From: DASSJT01 sp963715025 | Lineage (GTDB): Bacteria > Actinomycetota > Actinomycetes > Actinomycetales > Dermatophilaceae | Assembly: GCA_963715025.1 (NCBI GenBank) | Contig: CAVQQQ010000002.1 | Span: forward strand, 496,001-560,000 | Length of the DNA: 64,000 nt | Direction: 5' to 3' | Shown here: positions 33,535-43,164 of the stretch, piece by piece | Layout: every line of letters begins with the position of its first letter | Numbering within the stretch: the stretch's first letter is position 1 | The notes under the pieces: model-generated | What the model was told of the DNA's origin: nothing | What the model saw: the letters and a program-made list of their open reading frames with translations, nothing else | The model's database searches: none | Program-made: the position numbers and the translations under genes

Positions 33535-34818
33535 TCAGCGCACCGACCTGATCCGCCGCACCAGGAGAGCGCCGACCAGTCCCACGACAGCCGCGACGGC
33601 GTAGAGGGCTCGGTAGCCGTCGGCGCGGTCGGCGAAGGCGCGGACGATCGGTGCCGCCAGAGCTGGCGCGAGCACCTGGGGAAGGGCGTTGGCGATGTTG
33701 ATGACGCCCAGGTCGCGGGCATGGTCGCCCGCGGTCGGCAGCACCTGGGTGATCAGGGCGAAGTCGACCGAGGCGTAGACGCCGAAACCGGCACCGAGCA
33801 CGAGAGCGCCGGTGATGGCCCCGGGCCAGGTGGGCCACACGGCCAGAATTCCCGCGGCTGCGGCCATGACGGCGCCGGACACGACGACGAACACGCGGCG
33901 CTGCCCGATGCGATCCGACCAGGCACCTGCGGCGACCGTGGTCGCAACGAGTCCGACGGCATACAGCACGGTGAGGACGAAGACCGCTTGGTCCGGCTCC
34001 GCGACTCCGACTGCGTCAGAGAGGTAGAAGAGCAGGTAGAGCGTGCCCAGGGCGTTGCTGACGTTGACCAGGAATCGCGTAGCCCACGCCCAGCCGAAGT
34101 CCGGATGGCGGGAGGGGCTGATCCAGAAGCCGCGCAGGAAGTCCAGCACTGAGACCGGCGCCCGCACCGCGAGGCCCATCGGCACGTCCAGGCTGCGCAG
34201 CGCATAGGCACGGTGGTGACGACGACCAGGGCCGCGAGCGCGAGGTAGCCGCCGCGGATTCCGCCGAAGGCGGCGCGATGCCGGTCCCGACCACGATGCC
34301 CAGGGTCTGGGCCACACCGAGCCAGCCGCTCACCAGACCGCGCTGGCGTTCGGGCACGAGGTCGGGTACCGCCGCAGGAGGGCGGCGAGCATGGCGTTCA
34401 GCCCGGCCTGCGCGAGGCACCACCCTGCGATCACCATGGCGACCGAGCTGGCGAAGGCCAGGATCACCATGGCAACGACTCCGGTCAGAGCGCCACCCAC
34501 GACCCAGGGCAGGCGGCGGCCGAACCGGGAGCGCGTCCGGTCGGAGAAGGCGCCCGCGAGCGGATTGCCGAGCGTGGAGACCGCCGCGCCGAGGCCAGTC
34601 ACCAGCCCCAGCGTCGCCTCCTTGTGGGATGGCGTCAGCGCCGCCGCCTGCAGTGCCAGCAGCACTTGGATGGGCCCGAAGAACCCAGCCCACAGACCGA
34701 CGCTCGCGAGCGTCATACGCGCGATCCAGGACCTGGGCGCCAATGCCTCGGGGGCGCCATCGGTCGGCACCTCGCCCGCTGGGGTCACCGGGGGCAGCGG
34801 GGGCAGCGGTCCGGGCAC
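33535..34818 (-). pseudogene. major facilitator (sugar/glycoside-type) transporter with three frameshifts
   Basis: Twelve-helix transporter broken into three frames. The N-terminal part (GTG 34818) has SVGLWAGFFGPIQVLLALQA and the A-loop SDRTRSRFGRRLPWV; it shifts at about 34376, where one extra G restores LLAAVPDLVPERQRG. The middle frame (GLVSGWLGVAQTLGIVVGTG) shifts again at about 34270 and 34215, each repairable by one base, into SVLDFLRGFW and the C-terminal half with AGAWSDRIGQRRVFV. All three lesions are single-base losses in short G/C runs. The protein resembles glycoside-pentoside-hexuronide style importers and would supply the GH1 enzyme. Confidence 0.75.
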
Positions 34819-35055
34819 TCGGCGAGACTACAGTCGCGCAATGGGCCGTACCGGGGCTCAGGACCAGGTCCAAAAGCACCCCAACGACAGCGGGCTGATC
34901 CGTCTGCCCTGGCTGTCCCCACTCTCGGACAGGGGCCCGACGCCGAGGGCCTGTGCATAAGTGCCGCGCAGCGGCTCGGCACGGGCCGATAGCATCGGGA
35001 GCGCCGCGTGCACACTCGGCCGCACGGCATACCCCACTCGCAAGGAGCAAAACCC

Positions 35056-37032
35056 GTGGCTGCCCAGATCACCGTCAACGTCGCTGGAAGCGAGCGATCG
35101 GTGCCCGGGCAGACTACGGCCGCCGACCTGTTCGGCGACGACCGGTCGGTGCTCGTGGCGAGGGTCAACGGCGAGCTGCGCGACCTGTCCCACGTGCTGG
35201 CCGACGGCGACGCCGTCGAGCCGGTGACGGTGCAGGAGGAGGACGGGCTGCAGGTGCTTCGGCACAGCGCCGCCCACGTCCTGGCGCAGGCCGTCCAGGA
35301 GGTGCACCCCGACGCCAAGCTGGGCATCGGGCCGCCGATCCGCGACGGGTTCTACTACGACTTCGACGTCGACCAGCCGTTCACCCCTGACGACCTGAAG
35401 CAGTTCGAGCGCGTCATGCAGCGCATCGTCAACGAGGGCCAGACCTTCGTGCGGCGCGAGGTCAGCGATGCCGACGCCACGGTGGAGCTGAAGGACGAGC
35501 CCTACAAGGTTGAGCTCATCGGCCTCAAGGGCGGCGCTGCCGGCGAGGCCGCCGAAGGGGCCGACATGGAGGTGGGCGGCACCCAGCTCACGATCTACGA
35601 CAACGTCAGACGCGACGGCGAGCGTGCCTGGGGCGACCTGTGCCGCGGGCCGCACGTGCCGTCGACCAAGGTGCTGGGCAACGCGTTCAAGCTCACGCGC
35701 AGTGGCGCGGCGTACTGGCGGGGCAGCGAGAAGAACCCGCAGCTTCAACGCATCTACGGCACGGCGTGGCCAAGCAGGGACGACCTGAAGGCCCATCTCG
35801 AACGCCTCGCCGAGGCCGAGCGGCGCGACCACCGCAGGCTGGGTGCCGAACTGGACCTGTTCTCCTTCCCGGAGGAGCTGGGCTCCGGCCTGGCTGTGTT
35901 CCACCCCAAGGGCGGCATCCTGCGCCGCGAGATGGAGGGGTACGTCCGCCAGCGGCACATCGACGAGGGCTTCGAGTTCGTCAACACGCCGCACATCAGC
36001 AAGGACGGCCTGTTCCACACCTCCGGGCACCTGCCCTACTACGCCGACACGATGTTCCCGCCGATGGAGTTCGAGGGCGCCGAGTACCGCCTCAAGGCCA
36101 TGAACTGCCCGATGCACAACCTCATCTACCGCGCCCGCGGCCGCTCCTACCGCGACCTGCCGCTGCGGCTGTTCGAGTTCGGGTCGGTCTACCGCTTCGA
36201 GAAGTCCGGTGTGGTCCATGGGCTGACCCGGGTGCGGGGCATGACGCAGGACGACTCCCACACCTACTGCACGCCCGAGCAGGCCCCGGCGGAGATCAAG
36301 AAGCTGCTCGACTTCGTGCTCGGGCTGCTGCGCGATTTCGGCCTCGACGACTTCTACCTGGAGCTGTCGACCCGTGACGACACGTCCGACAAGTTCATCG
36401 GCTCCCACGAGGAGTGGGCCGAGGCCACCCGGATCCTGGAGGATGTCGCGACCGCATCGGGTCTCGAGCTGGTGCCCGATCCCGGTGGCGCCGCTTACTA
36501 CGGCCCCAAGATCTCGGTGCAGACGCGCGATGCCATCGGGCGCACGTGGCAGATGTCGACGATCCAGTACGACTTCAACCAGCCAGAGCGCTTCGAGCTG
36601 GAGTTCCAGGCGGCTGACGGCACGCGCAAGCGGCCGGTCATGCTCCACTCGGCGAAGTTCGGCTCGATCGAACGGTTCATGGGTGTCCTGGTCGAGCACT
36701 ACGCCGGCGCCTTCCCGCCCTGGCTGTCGCCCGTGCAGGTGCTCGGCGTCCCTGTGGCCGACGAGTACAAGGACTACCTCCGGGGCGTGCTGGACCAGTT
36801 GACGGAGAAGGGCATTCGCGTCGAGCTCGACGCCAGCGACGACCGGTTCCCCAAGAAGATCCGCAACGCCAGCAAGTCCAAGGTGCCGTTCGTGCTCATC
36901 GCGGGGGAGGAGGACCGCGCCAAGGGCGCCGTGTCCTTCCGCTTCCGCGACGGCTCGCAGAAGAACGGCGTGCCGATCGAGGACGCCATCGCCGAGGTGG
37001 TCCGGGCCGTGGAGTCCCACGCCCAGGTCTGA
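35056..37032 (+). CDS. thrS: threonyl-tRNA synthetase
   Basis: 658 residues with the full bacterial layout: TGS domain (about 1-65), editing and SAD domain (RHSAAHVLAQAVQ, GFYYDF), class II catalytic core with the zinc Cys in KAMNCPMHN and motif 2 in LRLFEFGSVYRFEKSG, and a C-terminal anticodon-binding domain (SPVQVLGV onward, ending VVRAVESHAQV). It charges tRNA-Thr and hydrolyses Ser-tRNA. GTG 35056 has AAGGAG at 35042-35047; the open frame before it would cross that site. No T-box was recognised in the ~230-bp leader. Confidence 0.97.
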   Translation: MAAQITVNVAGSERSVPGQTTAADLFGDDRSVLVARVNGELRDLSHVLADGDAVEPVTVQEEDGLQVLRHSAAHVLAQAVQEVHPDAKLGIGPPIRDGFYYDFDVDQPFTPDDLKQFERVMQRIVNEGQTFVRREVSDADATVELKDEPYKVELIGLKGGAAGEAAEGADMEVGGTQLTIYDNVRRDGERAWGDLCRGPHVPSTKVLGNAFKLTRSGAAYWRGSEKNPQLQRIYGTAWPSRDDLKAHLERLAEAERRDHRRLGAELDLFSFPEELGSGLAVFHPKGGILRREMEGYVRQRHIDEGFEFVNTPHISKDGLFHTSGHLPYYADTMFPPMEFEGAEYRLKAMNCPMHNLIYRARGRSYRDLPLRLFEFGSVYRFEKSGVVHGLTRVRGMTQDDSHTYCTPEQAPAEIKKLLDFVLGLLRDFGLDDFYLELSTRDDTSDKFIGSHEEWAEATRILEDVATASGLELVPDPGGAAYYGPKISVQTRDAIGRTWQMSTIQYDFNQPERFELEFQAADGTRKRPVMLHSAKFGSIERFMGVLVEHYAGAFPPWLSPVQVLGVPVADEYKDYLRGVLDQLTEKGIRVELDASDDRFPKKIRNASKSKVPFVLIAGEEDRAKGAVSFRFRDGSQKNGVPIEDAIAEVVRAVESHAQV

Positions 37033-37045
37033 ACCACACCCAGGC

Positions 37046-37080
37046 GTATGCCGGCCGCGCACCCTGCGCCGCCGGCATAC
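37046..37080. terminator. bidirectional hairpin between thrS and a convergent gene
   Basis: GTATGCCGGC (37046-37055) and GCCGGCATAC (37071-37080) are perfect inverted repeats. They lie between the thrS stop and the stop of the convergent acetyltransferase. The GTATGCCGG core recurs in other intergenic hairpins of this window. Confidence 0.65.
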
Positions 37081-37097
37081 CCGGCCGGCGGCGGCGA

Positions 37098-37583
37098 TCA
37101 GCCGCCCCGCCTCCACACGTAGCGCACGTCGGGCGCGCCCTCGTCGTTGTCGCCGTCGGTCCATTCGACCGGGGTGAACCCGTGGCGCTCGTAGAACCGG
37201 CGGGCACCAGTGTTCGACTGGAAGGTCCAACACTGGAGGCCCTCCGGGAAACGGTGTCGCGCGACGCTGAGGAAGCGCGAGCCGAGACCCTGGCGGCTGG
37301 CCGCGCGGAGGACGTACAGCTGGTCGAGGGAGTCCGGCGGGACGAGGGCCATGACGCCTACGAGGCCCTGGGGAGTCTCGGCGACCCACACCTCTGCGTC
37401 GTGCAGCAGCCGGGTGCGCACCCACCAGCCCACTGAGGCTCGATCGTGGACCAGAGGCGGCATGTCGGGCACGCACTCGCGGCGCACGCGCCGGTAGAGC
37501 GAGGCGATGGCCTCGGCGTCGTCGACGTGGCCGCGGCGAATCGTCGCCGTGCTGCTCGGTGCTGTTCCGCCGTCCTCCGCCAC
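37098..37583 (-). CDS. GNAT-family N-acetyltransferase
   Basis: 161 residues: ATIRRGHVDDAEAIASLYRR at the start, DQLYVLRAASRQGLGSRFLS containing the acetyl-CoA loop R-Q-G-L-G-S, and a typical end CWTFQSNTGARRFYERHGF. These are all standard GNAT landmarks; the substrate is unknown. Divergent from the HIT gene with about 70 bp between starts. Confidence 0.85.
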   Translation of the reverse strand: MAEDGGTAPSSTATIRRGHVDDAEAIASLYRRVRRECVPDMPPLVHDRASVGWWVRTRLLHDAEVWVAETPQGLVGVMALVPPDSLDQLYVLRAASRQGLGSRFLSVARHRFPEGLQCWTFQSNTGARRFYERHGFTPVEWTDGDNDEGAPDVRYVWRRGG

Positions 37584-37641
37584 GTCGTGGAGTCTGGTCG
37601 ACCGGTCCGGTGCCGGTCACCTGGATTTCGGGCTGCATCCC

Positions 37642-37647
37642 TAGGAT
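37642..37647 (+). promoter_or_regulatory. -10 element of a probable leaderless HIT transcript
   Basis: TAGGAT ends seven bases before ATG 37655, the same arrangement as at pabB. Confidence 0.5.
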
Positions 37648-37654
37648 CAGGTTC

Positions 37655-38206
37655 ATGAGCAGGATCGAGGGAGCGGAGGAGTTCGCCGGAGTCGTCGACG
37701 GCTTCGAGCGTCTCTGGACGCCGCACCGGATGGCCTACATCCGGGGCGACCGTCCGGCCGAGGAGGCCGGCGACGGCTGCCCGTTCTGCTCGGCTCCGGG
37801 CAAGTCGGACGCCGAGGGGCTGATCGTCAACCGCGGCGAGCACTGCTACGTCGTGATGAACCTGTTCCCCTACAACCCGGGCCACATCCTCGTGTGCCCC
37901 TACCGACACGTCTCGCTCTACGTGGACCTCACCGAGGACGAGACCGCCGAGTTCACCGCCCTGACCAAGGCCAGCGTGCACGCGCTGAATACCGCCTCCG
38001 CGCCGCACGGGTTCAACCTGGGCATCAACCAGGGCGAGGTGGCCGGCGCGGGGGTCGCGGCCCACCTCCACCAGCACGTCGTCCCGCGCTGGGGCGGCGA
38101 TGCCAACTTCCTGCCGATCGTTGGCCAGACCAAGGCCCTTCCGATGCTGCTGGAGGACGTGCGGCAGTCCCTGGTCGAGTCCTGGCCATCCCCGGCCGAG
38201 CCATGA
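37655..38206 (+). CDS. HIT-family nucleotide hydrolase/transferase
   Basis: 183 residues. The histidine triad is H137-x-H139-x-H141 in AAHLHQHVV, preceded by the family's MNLFPYNPGHILV and a CPFC pair (42-45) that may bind zinc. Actinobacterial members are thought to act on diadenosine polyphosphates (AP4A phosphorylase-like); that is family knowledge. ATG 37655 is preferred because of the -10 box. The gene sits directly before pgsA, as in mycobacteria. Confidence 0.88.
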   Translation: MSRIEGAEEFAGVVDGFERLWTPHRMAYIRGDRPAEEAGDGCPFCSAPGKSDAEGLIVNRGEHCYVVMNLFPYNPGHILVCPYRHVSLYVDLTEDETAEFTALTKASVHALNTASAPHGFNLGINQGEVAGAGVAAHLHQHVVPRWGGDANFLPIVGQTKALPMLLEDVRQSLVESWPSPAEP

Positions 38207-38290
38207 CCTGCCGTCGCCTGCCGGGCGGCATCACCCCGCGGATGCGTCCTCCCACCTGCAGGCCCCACCCGTCAGTAGTCTGAGCCCACC

Positions 38291-38905
38291 ATGCTGAACC
38301 GATATGCACGCGCCTTCTTCACCAAGGTGTTCACCCCCGTGGCCCGCCTCTTCCTCGCCCTCGGGATCAGCCCCGACATCGTGACGATCACGGGCACGAT
38401 CGGCGTCTGCGTCGGAGCCCTGGCGTTCTATCCACGCCACGAGTTCTTCTGGGGCACCATCGTCGTCACCGCCTTCGTCTTCTCCGACACGATCGACGGC
38501 GTGATGGCTCGCCTGTCCGGGAGGACCGGCAACTGGGGCGCCTACCTCGACTCCACGCTCGACCGGATCGGCGACGCCTCGATCTTCGGCGGGCTGGTCC
38601 TCTGGTATGCCGGCGAGGGCAACGACTCGTTCATGGCCGCCCTCGCTCTGGCCTGCCTCATCCTCGGCAGCGTCGTGTCGTACGCCAAGGCCCGGGCCGA
38701 GGGGCTGGGCATGACCGCGAACGTCGGAATCGCCGAGCGGGCCGACCGGCTGGTGGCGGTGCTGGTCGCCACCGGGTTGGTTGGCCTGGGCGTGCCCGAA
38801 GTCCTCCTCACCGCGGTCCTGGCGCTCTTGGCGCTCGCCAGCCTGGTGACCATCTTCCAGCGGATGCTCACTGTCCGCCGCCAGGCACTCGACGCCGCCG
38901 CGTGA
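38291..38905 (+). CDS. pgsA: phosphatidylinositol phosphate synthase (CDP-alcohol phosphatidyltransferase)
   Basis: 204 residues with six hydrophobic helices and the complete CDP-alcohol motif D66-x2-D69-G70-x2-A73-R74-x8-G83-x3-D87-x3-D91. In this operon (followed by patA and pimA) the enzyme is expected to join CDP-diacylglycerol with inositol 1-phosphate at the cytoplasmic membrane. A TAGTCT -10 box at 38276-38281 lies nine bases before the ATG. The stop overlaps the next start (GTGA). Confidence 0.9.
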   Translation: MLNRYARAFFTKVFTPVARLFLALGISPDIVTITGTIGVCVGALAFYPRHEFFWGTIVVTAFVFSDTIDGVMARLSGRTGNWGAYLDSTLDRIGDASIFGGLVLWYAGEGNDSFMAALALACLILGSVVSYAKARAEGLGMTANVGIAERADRLVAVLVATGLVGLGVPEVLLTAVLALLALASLVTIFQRMLTVRRQALDAAA

Positions 38906-39816
38906 GCGTCGTCGGCGACCTGCTCACGCTCGGGGGGTTCCGGGCCGGCTGGTCCGTGGTCCGCCACCTGCCGGCCCGCACGGCCTACAGCCTGTTCGAC
39001 GCCATCGCCGAGCTTGCGGTGCACCGGGGCGGCGCCGGGGTGGCGCGGCTGCGGTCCAACTACGCCCGGGTTCGTCCGGAGCTCGACGAGGCCGCCCTGG
39101 ACGCGCTCGTGCTCGCGGGGATGCGCTCCTACATGCGCTACTACTGCGACGCCTTCCGGCTTCCCGACCGCAGCCGCCAGGAGATCGTGTCGAGCGTGCG
39201 GTCCGTCAACGACGGGCCCGTCCGCTCGTCCCTGGCCGCAGGCCGTCCCGTCGTGTGCTTCCTCGGCCACCTCGGCAACTGGGACCTCGCCGGCGCCTGG
39301 AGCGAGCTCGCCCTCGGCCACGTGGTCACCGTGGCTGAGCGCCTCAAGCCGGAGGAGCTGTTCGCCGACTTCCTGGCCTTCCGGGAATCGCTCGGCATGA
39401 CCATCCTGCCGCTGACGGGAAGTGGTGACGTCTTCGCCGAGCTGCGTGCCCACCTCACGGGTCCGGTCATCGTGCCCCTGCTGGCGGACCGCGACCTCAC
39501 CGACCGGGGCATCGGCGTCAGCCTGTGCGGCCAACTGACACGCATGGCCGCAGGCCCGGCTGCCCTGGCCCTGGCCTCCCGCACTCCGCTCATCCCCGTG
39601 TCCATGCACTACGAACCGGTCGGACGGTCGCATCGCCTGGTCGTGACCTTCCACGACGTCGTGGACGTGCCCGCCGGCGGCACCACTCGCGAGAAGGCCA
39701 CGGCCATGACCCAGGCCTGTGCCGATGTCCTCAGCACCGCGATCCGAGCTCACACCGAGGATTGGCACATGCTCCAGCGCGTGTTTGTCGACGACCCCGT
39801 GGTAGTCCGACGATGA
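38902..39816 (+). CDS. patA: phosphatidylinositol mannoside acyltransferase
   Basis: 304 residues of the LpxL/HtrB-like acyltransferase family. The catalytic motif is FLGHLGNWDLAG (H-x4-D), followed by the substrate groove region VPLLADRDLTDRG. In actinobacteria this gene between pgsA and pimA acylates the mannose of phosphatidylinositol monomannoside. GTG 38902 overlaps the pgsA stop; its own stop overlaps pimA. Membrane-associated on the inner face. Confidence 0.88.
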   Translation: MSVVGDLLTLGGFRAGWSVVRHLPARTAYSLFDAIAELAVHRGGAGVARLRSNYARVRPELDEAALDALVLAGMRSYMRYYCDAFRLPDRSRQEIVSSVRSVNDGPVRSSLAAGRPVVCFLGHLGNWDLAGAWSELALGHVVTVAERLKPEELFADFLAFRESLGMTILPLTGSGDVFAELRAHLTGPVIVPLLADRDLTDRGIGVSLCGQLTRMAAGPAALALASRTPLIPVSMHYEPVGRSHRLVVTFHDVVDVPAGGTTREKATAMTQACADVLSTAIRAHTEDWHMLQRVFVDDPVVVRR

Positions 39817-41000
39817 GGATCGGGATCGTCTGCCCCTACTCCTTCGACGTCCCCGGTGGCGTCCAGTTCCACGTGCGTGACCTGGCCGAGTACTTCAACG
39901 CCCACGGCCACGAGGCCCAGGTGCTGGCGCCGGCCGACGACGACACGCCGTTACCCGCCTACGTTACCTCCTGTGGGCGGACGGTCCCGGTGCGCTACAA
40001 CGGCTCGGTCGCCCGCCTGAACTTCGGCCCGGTCACGGCGTCTCGGGTCGGCCGGTGGCTCGAGAACGGCAACTTCGATGTCCTCCACCTGCACGAGCCG
40101 GTCTCTCCCAGCGTCGCGCTGTTGGCCCTGTGGGCTGTCGAGGATGTGCCTGTGGTGGCCACGTTCCATGCCTCCAACCTGCGCTCACGCGCTATGCAGG
40201 CGGCCTACCCCTTGCTGCGGCCCTCGCTGGAGAAGATCATCGGTCGCATCGCGGTCTCGGAGGACGCGCGGCGCACTGTCACCACCCACATCGGCGGCGA
40301 TGCCGTGGTCATCCCCAATGGCGTCTATGTCTCCTCCTTCGCCGACGCCGGGGCCTCGCCGGAGTGGACCGGCACGCCAGAACGGCCGACGATGGCCTTT
40401 CTCGGACGGATCGACGAGCCGCGCAAGGGACTGCCCGTCATCGCGGCGGCCATGCCGGCGATCCTGGAGGAGTACCCCGGCGCCCGCCTCCTCGTCGCGG
40501 GGCCGGGCGACGCCGCGGCGGCGCGCGCCCAGTTGGACCCCGCGACCGCTCGCGCGACCGAGTTCCTGGGCGGCATCAGCGATGCCGACAAGGCCGCACT
40601 CCTGGCGTCCACGGACCTGTACGTCGCACCGCACACCGGCGGCGAGAGCTTCGGGATCGTCCTGGTCGAGGCAATGGCGGCGGGGGCTCCCGTCGTGGCC
40701 AGCGACCTGCCGGCGTTCGTCCGCGTGCTCGACGGGGGCAGGGCGGGAGCGACCTACCCCAACGAGGACAGCGGTGCCCTCGCCAAGACCGTCCAAGCCC
40801 TGTTCCGCGACCCCGGTCGGCGGGCTGAGCTGTCCGCGATCGGGCGGAAACGGGCCGACGTGTTCGACTGGTCGGTGGTGGCCGAGGACGTGATGGCGGT
40901 CTACGAGACGGTCATGCACCCCATGGGCCATGGTCGCGGTGGCCCTGATAGCACGACACTGTGGAACCGGCTGCGGCGAGGCCGAGGAGGTGACCGGTAA
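39813..41000 (+). CDS. pimA: phosphatidylinositol alpha-mannosyltransferase
   Basis: 395 residues, GT4 family with GT-B fold. The N-terminal domain has the glycine loop VPGGVQFHVRDLAEYFNAHG, and the C-terminal domain the nucleotide-sugar site AFLGRIDEPRKGLPVI and ESFGIVLVEAMAAGAPVVAS (E-x7-E). It transfers mannose from GDP-mannose to phosphatidylinositol, the first step of PIM synthesis. ATG 39813 overlaps the patA stop (ATGA), which decides the start. Confidence 0.92.
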   Translation: MRIGIVCPYSFDVPGGVQFHVRDLAEYFNAHGHEAQVLAPADDDTPLPAYVTSCGRTVPVRYNGSVARLNFGPVTASRVGRWLENGNFDVLHLHEPVSPSVALLALWAVEDVPVVATFHASNLRSRAMQAAYPLLRPSLEKIIGRIAVSEDARRTVTTHIGGDAVVIPNGVYVSSFADAGASPEWTGTPERPTMAFLGRIDEPRKGLPVIAAAMPAILEEYPGARLLVAGPGDAAAARAQLDPATARATEFLGGISDADKAALLASTDLYVAPHTGGESFGIVLVEAMAAGAPVVASDLPAFVRVLDGGRAGATYPNEDSGALAKTVQALFRDPGRRAELSAIGRKRADVFDWSVVAEDVMAVYETVMHPMGHGRGGPDSTTLWNRLRRGRGGDR

Positions 41001-41579
41001 GTGGACACCATCAACTGGGTCATCGTTGCCGTGGCGCTGCTCCTCGGCCTGGCCTGGTACCTGTCCTACAGTGCCGCCCGGCTCGACCGGCTGCATTCCC
41101 GGGTCGAGGGAGCGCTCTGGGCGCTCGACGCCCAGCTTGTCCGCCGGGCGGAGGCGACCCTGGAGCTGGCAAACCTCGGCATTCTCGACCCGGCGACGGC
41201 CCTGCTCCTGGTCGGAGCGGCGTCGGACTCCCTGGAGCGCACCAATGAGCGGGCGGGGGAGGATCTTTTGGAGGGACAGCACTTCGCCGGCCGAGAGGCC
41301 GTCGAGTCAGAGCTCTCCGAGGCGCTCCAGATCGCCCTGACCCAGGAGGCCGTCGACGCGCTCCGGTCCTCCGACGGCGTCGGGGAGTCCGCGCTGCAGG
41401 GGGTCGAGGCGGCCGGACGCCGGGTGCAGCTCGCCCGCCGGTTCCACAACGACGCGGTCACGGATGTCCGGCAGGTTCGGCGGAAGCCCTCCGTGCGACT
41501 CTTTCGGCTCGCAGGCCATGCCGAGCTGCCGCAGACCGTCGAGTTCGACGACGAGCTGCCGGCGGCTGTCCGGGCCTAG
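41001..41579 (+). CDS. conserved membrane-anchored protein of unknown function
   Basis: 192 residues. One N-terminal transmembrane helix (INWVIVAVALLLGLAWYLSY) and then a long, largely helical, acidic cytoplasmic or periplasmic domain with RLDRLHSRVEGALWALDAQL. The topology recalls LemA proteins, but I would not assign that family. GTG 41001 follows the pimA stop without any gap, so it is coupled to the mannoside operon, and an equivalent small membrane gene occurs next to pimA in mycobacteria as I recall. Confidence 0.75.
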   Translation: MDTINWVIVAVALLLGLAWYLSYSAARLDRLHSRVEGALWALDAQLVRRAEATLELANLGILDPATALLLVGAASDSLERTNERAGEDLLEGQHFAGREAVESELSEALQIALTQEAVDALRSSDGVGESALQGVEAAGRRVQLARRFHNDAVTDVRQVRRKPSVRLFRLAGHAELPQTVEFDDELPAAVRA

Positions 41580-41682
41580 CGCCTCCGGCCATGGTCTGTC
41601 CACGTCGCCGCAGCAACTAGCATGGGAGGGACGCGCCGGCCTTCCCGGCGCAGCCCAGCACACGCACGGAAGTAGGCCCCGC

Positions 41683-42594
41683 ATGTCCGCCCCCGACGCC
41701 CCCGCCACCCAGCCCACCACCGGCACGTCCCGCGTCAAGCGCGGCATGGCCGAGATGCTCAAGGGCGGCGTGATCATGGATGTCGTCACCCCCGATCAGG
41801 CCAAGATCGCCGAGGACGCCGGCGCGGTCGCCGTCATGGCGTTGGAGCGGGTCCCCGCCGACATCCGCGCCCAGGGAGGCGTCTCTCGGATGTCCGACCC
41901 CGACATGATCGACGGCATCATCAGCGCGGTCTCCATCCCGGTCATGGCCAAGGCGCGCATCGGCCACTTCGTCGAGGCCCAGGTGCTCCAGGCGCTCGGA
42001 GTCGACTACGTCGACGAGTCCGAGGTCCTCACGCCGGCCGACTACGCCAACCACATCGACAAGTGGGCCTTCACCGTGCCCTTCGTGTGTGGCGCCACCA
42101 ACCTGGGGGAGGCCCTGCGGCGCATCACCGAGGGCGCAGCCATGATCCGCTCGAAGGGCGAGGCCGGCACCGGCGACGTCTCCAACGCGACCACCCATAT
42201 GCGCCAGATTCGCGCGGAGATCCGCCGCCTGCAGAACCTCCCGGGGGACGAGCTCTACGTCGCCGCCAAGGAACTACAGGCGCCGTACGAGCTGGTCAAG
42301 GAAGTCGCCGAGGCCGGCAAGCTCCCCGTCGTGCTCTTCACCGCCGGCGGCATCGCCACCCCGGCCGACGCCGCGATGATGATGCAACTTGGTGCCGAGG
42401 GCGTCTTCGTCGGCTCGGGCATCTTCAAGTCCGGCAACCCGGCCCAGCGCGCCGAGGCCATCGTCAAGGCCACGACCTTCTTCGACGACCCCGACGTCAT
42501 CGCCAAGGTCTCGCGCGGCCTCGGTCAAGCCATGGTCGGCATCAACGTCGACGAGATCCCGCAGTCGCACCGGCTCGCCGAGCGCGGCTGGTAG
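41683..42594 (+). CDS. pdxS: pyridoxal 5'-phosphate synthase, synthase subunit
   Basis: 303 residues of the highly conserved PdxS (beta/alpha)8 barrel. Landmarks: KRGMAEMLKGGVIMDVVTPD, GAVAVMALERVPADIRAQGG, the lysine in IPVMAKARIGHFVEAQ, and the late TAGGIATPADAAMMMQLGA. With PdxT it makes pyridoxal phosphate from ribose 5-phosphate, glyceraldehyde 3-phosphate and glutamine-derived ammonia. ATG 41683 after AGTAGG. pdxT lies about 2.3 kb downstream, separated by three genes. Confidence 0.97.
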   Translation: MSAPDAPATQPTTGTSRVKRGMAEMLKGGVIMDVVTPDQAKIAEDAGAVAVMALERVPADIRAQGGVSRMSDPDMIDGIISAVSIPVMAKARIGHFVEAQVLQALGVDYVDESEVLTPADYANHIDKWAFTVPFVCGATNLGEALRRITEGAAMIRSKGEAGTGDVSNATTHMRQIRAEIRRLQNLPGDELYVAAKELQAPYELVKEVAEAGKLPVVLFTAGGIATPADAAMMMQLGAEGVFVGSGIFKSGNPAQRAEAIVKATTFFDDPDVIAKVSRGLGQAMVGINVDEIPQSHRLAERGW

Positions 42595-42616
42595 TCCGAG
42601 CGCCAAGGGGGACGCC

Positions 42617-43057
42617 GTGGCTCACCTCATGGGCGAGTGGCGTGCCCAAGTCGACCGCCGTGACCTTTTCGAGTCGTGGAGCCCGATCGGCACACTTCGG
42701 ATCGGCGGAGACTCGCTGTCCTGGCAGCCCAAGGGCTGGGGCGTATCCGTGTGGTCGGTCCCCGGTTCCAGCGTCGTGGGCGGCGAGGTGAGCCAGCCGG
42801 TCTCGCCCTTCGACCTCTGGATCGAAACCGACGTGACGGGCGCCTTGGGCCTGCGCCTCACGCTGGACCGGATGTCCGGGTGGGCCGAGGGGCCCGACTA
42901 CCGGGAGCAGCAGTACCTCGACAGTCTCGTGGCCTCCCTGAGGGGCATCGGCGCACGCATTCTGGGTGAGCCGCGGTCCTACAACTTCCGTGGCAGCATC
43001 GGCGGCGTCGGCGGCATGGGCCTCCCGGACCTGCCGGGACTCGGCGGGTTCACCTAA
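42617..43057 (+). CDS. hypothetical protein in the pdxS-pdxT interval
   Basis: 146 residues, not recognised. GTG 42617 has AAGGGGGAC upstream and is 22 bases after pdxS, so probably co-transcribed. The sequence is soluble and beta-rich (LFESWSPIGTLRIGGDSLSW) with a Gly-rich C-terminal tail. Genes of this kind occur between pdxS and pdxT in other actinobacteria; no function is suggested by motif. Confidence 0.7.
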   Translation: MAHLMGEWRAQVDRRDLFESWSPIGTLRIGGDSLSWQPKGWGVSVWSVPGSSVVGGEVSQPVSPFDLWIETDVTGALGLRLTLDRMSGWAEGPDYREQQYLDSLVASLRGIGARILGEPRSYNFRGSIGGVGGMGLPDLPGLGGFT

Positions 43058-43111
43058 GCAGACCGCCTCGCCGAGCGCGGGCTGGTAACTCGCGGAAACG
43101 CACGCAGCAGC

Positions 43112-43144
43112 CACCCGGCATACCCGTTGTTGGTATGCCGGGTG
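43112..43144. terminator. perfect 13-bp stem hairpin between convergent genes
   Basis: CACCCGGCATACC (43112-43124) and GGTATGCCGGGTG (43132-43144) pair exactly around the loop CGTTGTT, between the plus-strand gene ending at 43057 and the minus-strand SDR ending at 43165. Confidence 0.75.
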
Positions 43145-43164
43145 CGCTCGGGGACCGCACCCGG

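Noticed and set aside
34841..34960. 39-codon ORF upstream of thrS as a possible leader peptide
   Set aside because: No run of Thr codons and no terminator/antiterminator pair; no T-box elements could be recognised in the leader.
34858..37656. 932-codon open frame on the minus strand opposite thrS
   Set aside because: Shadow of ThrRS; no independent domain.
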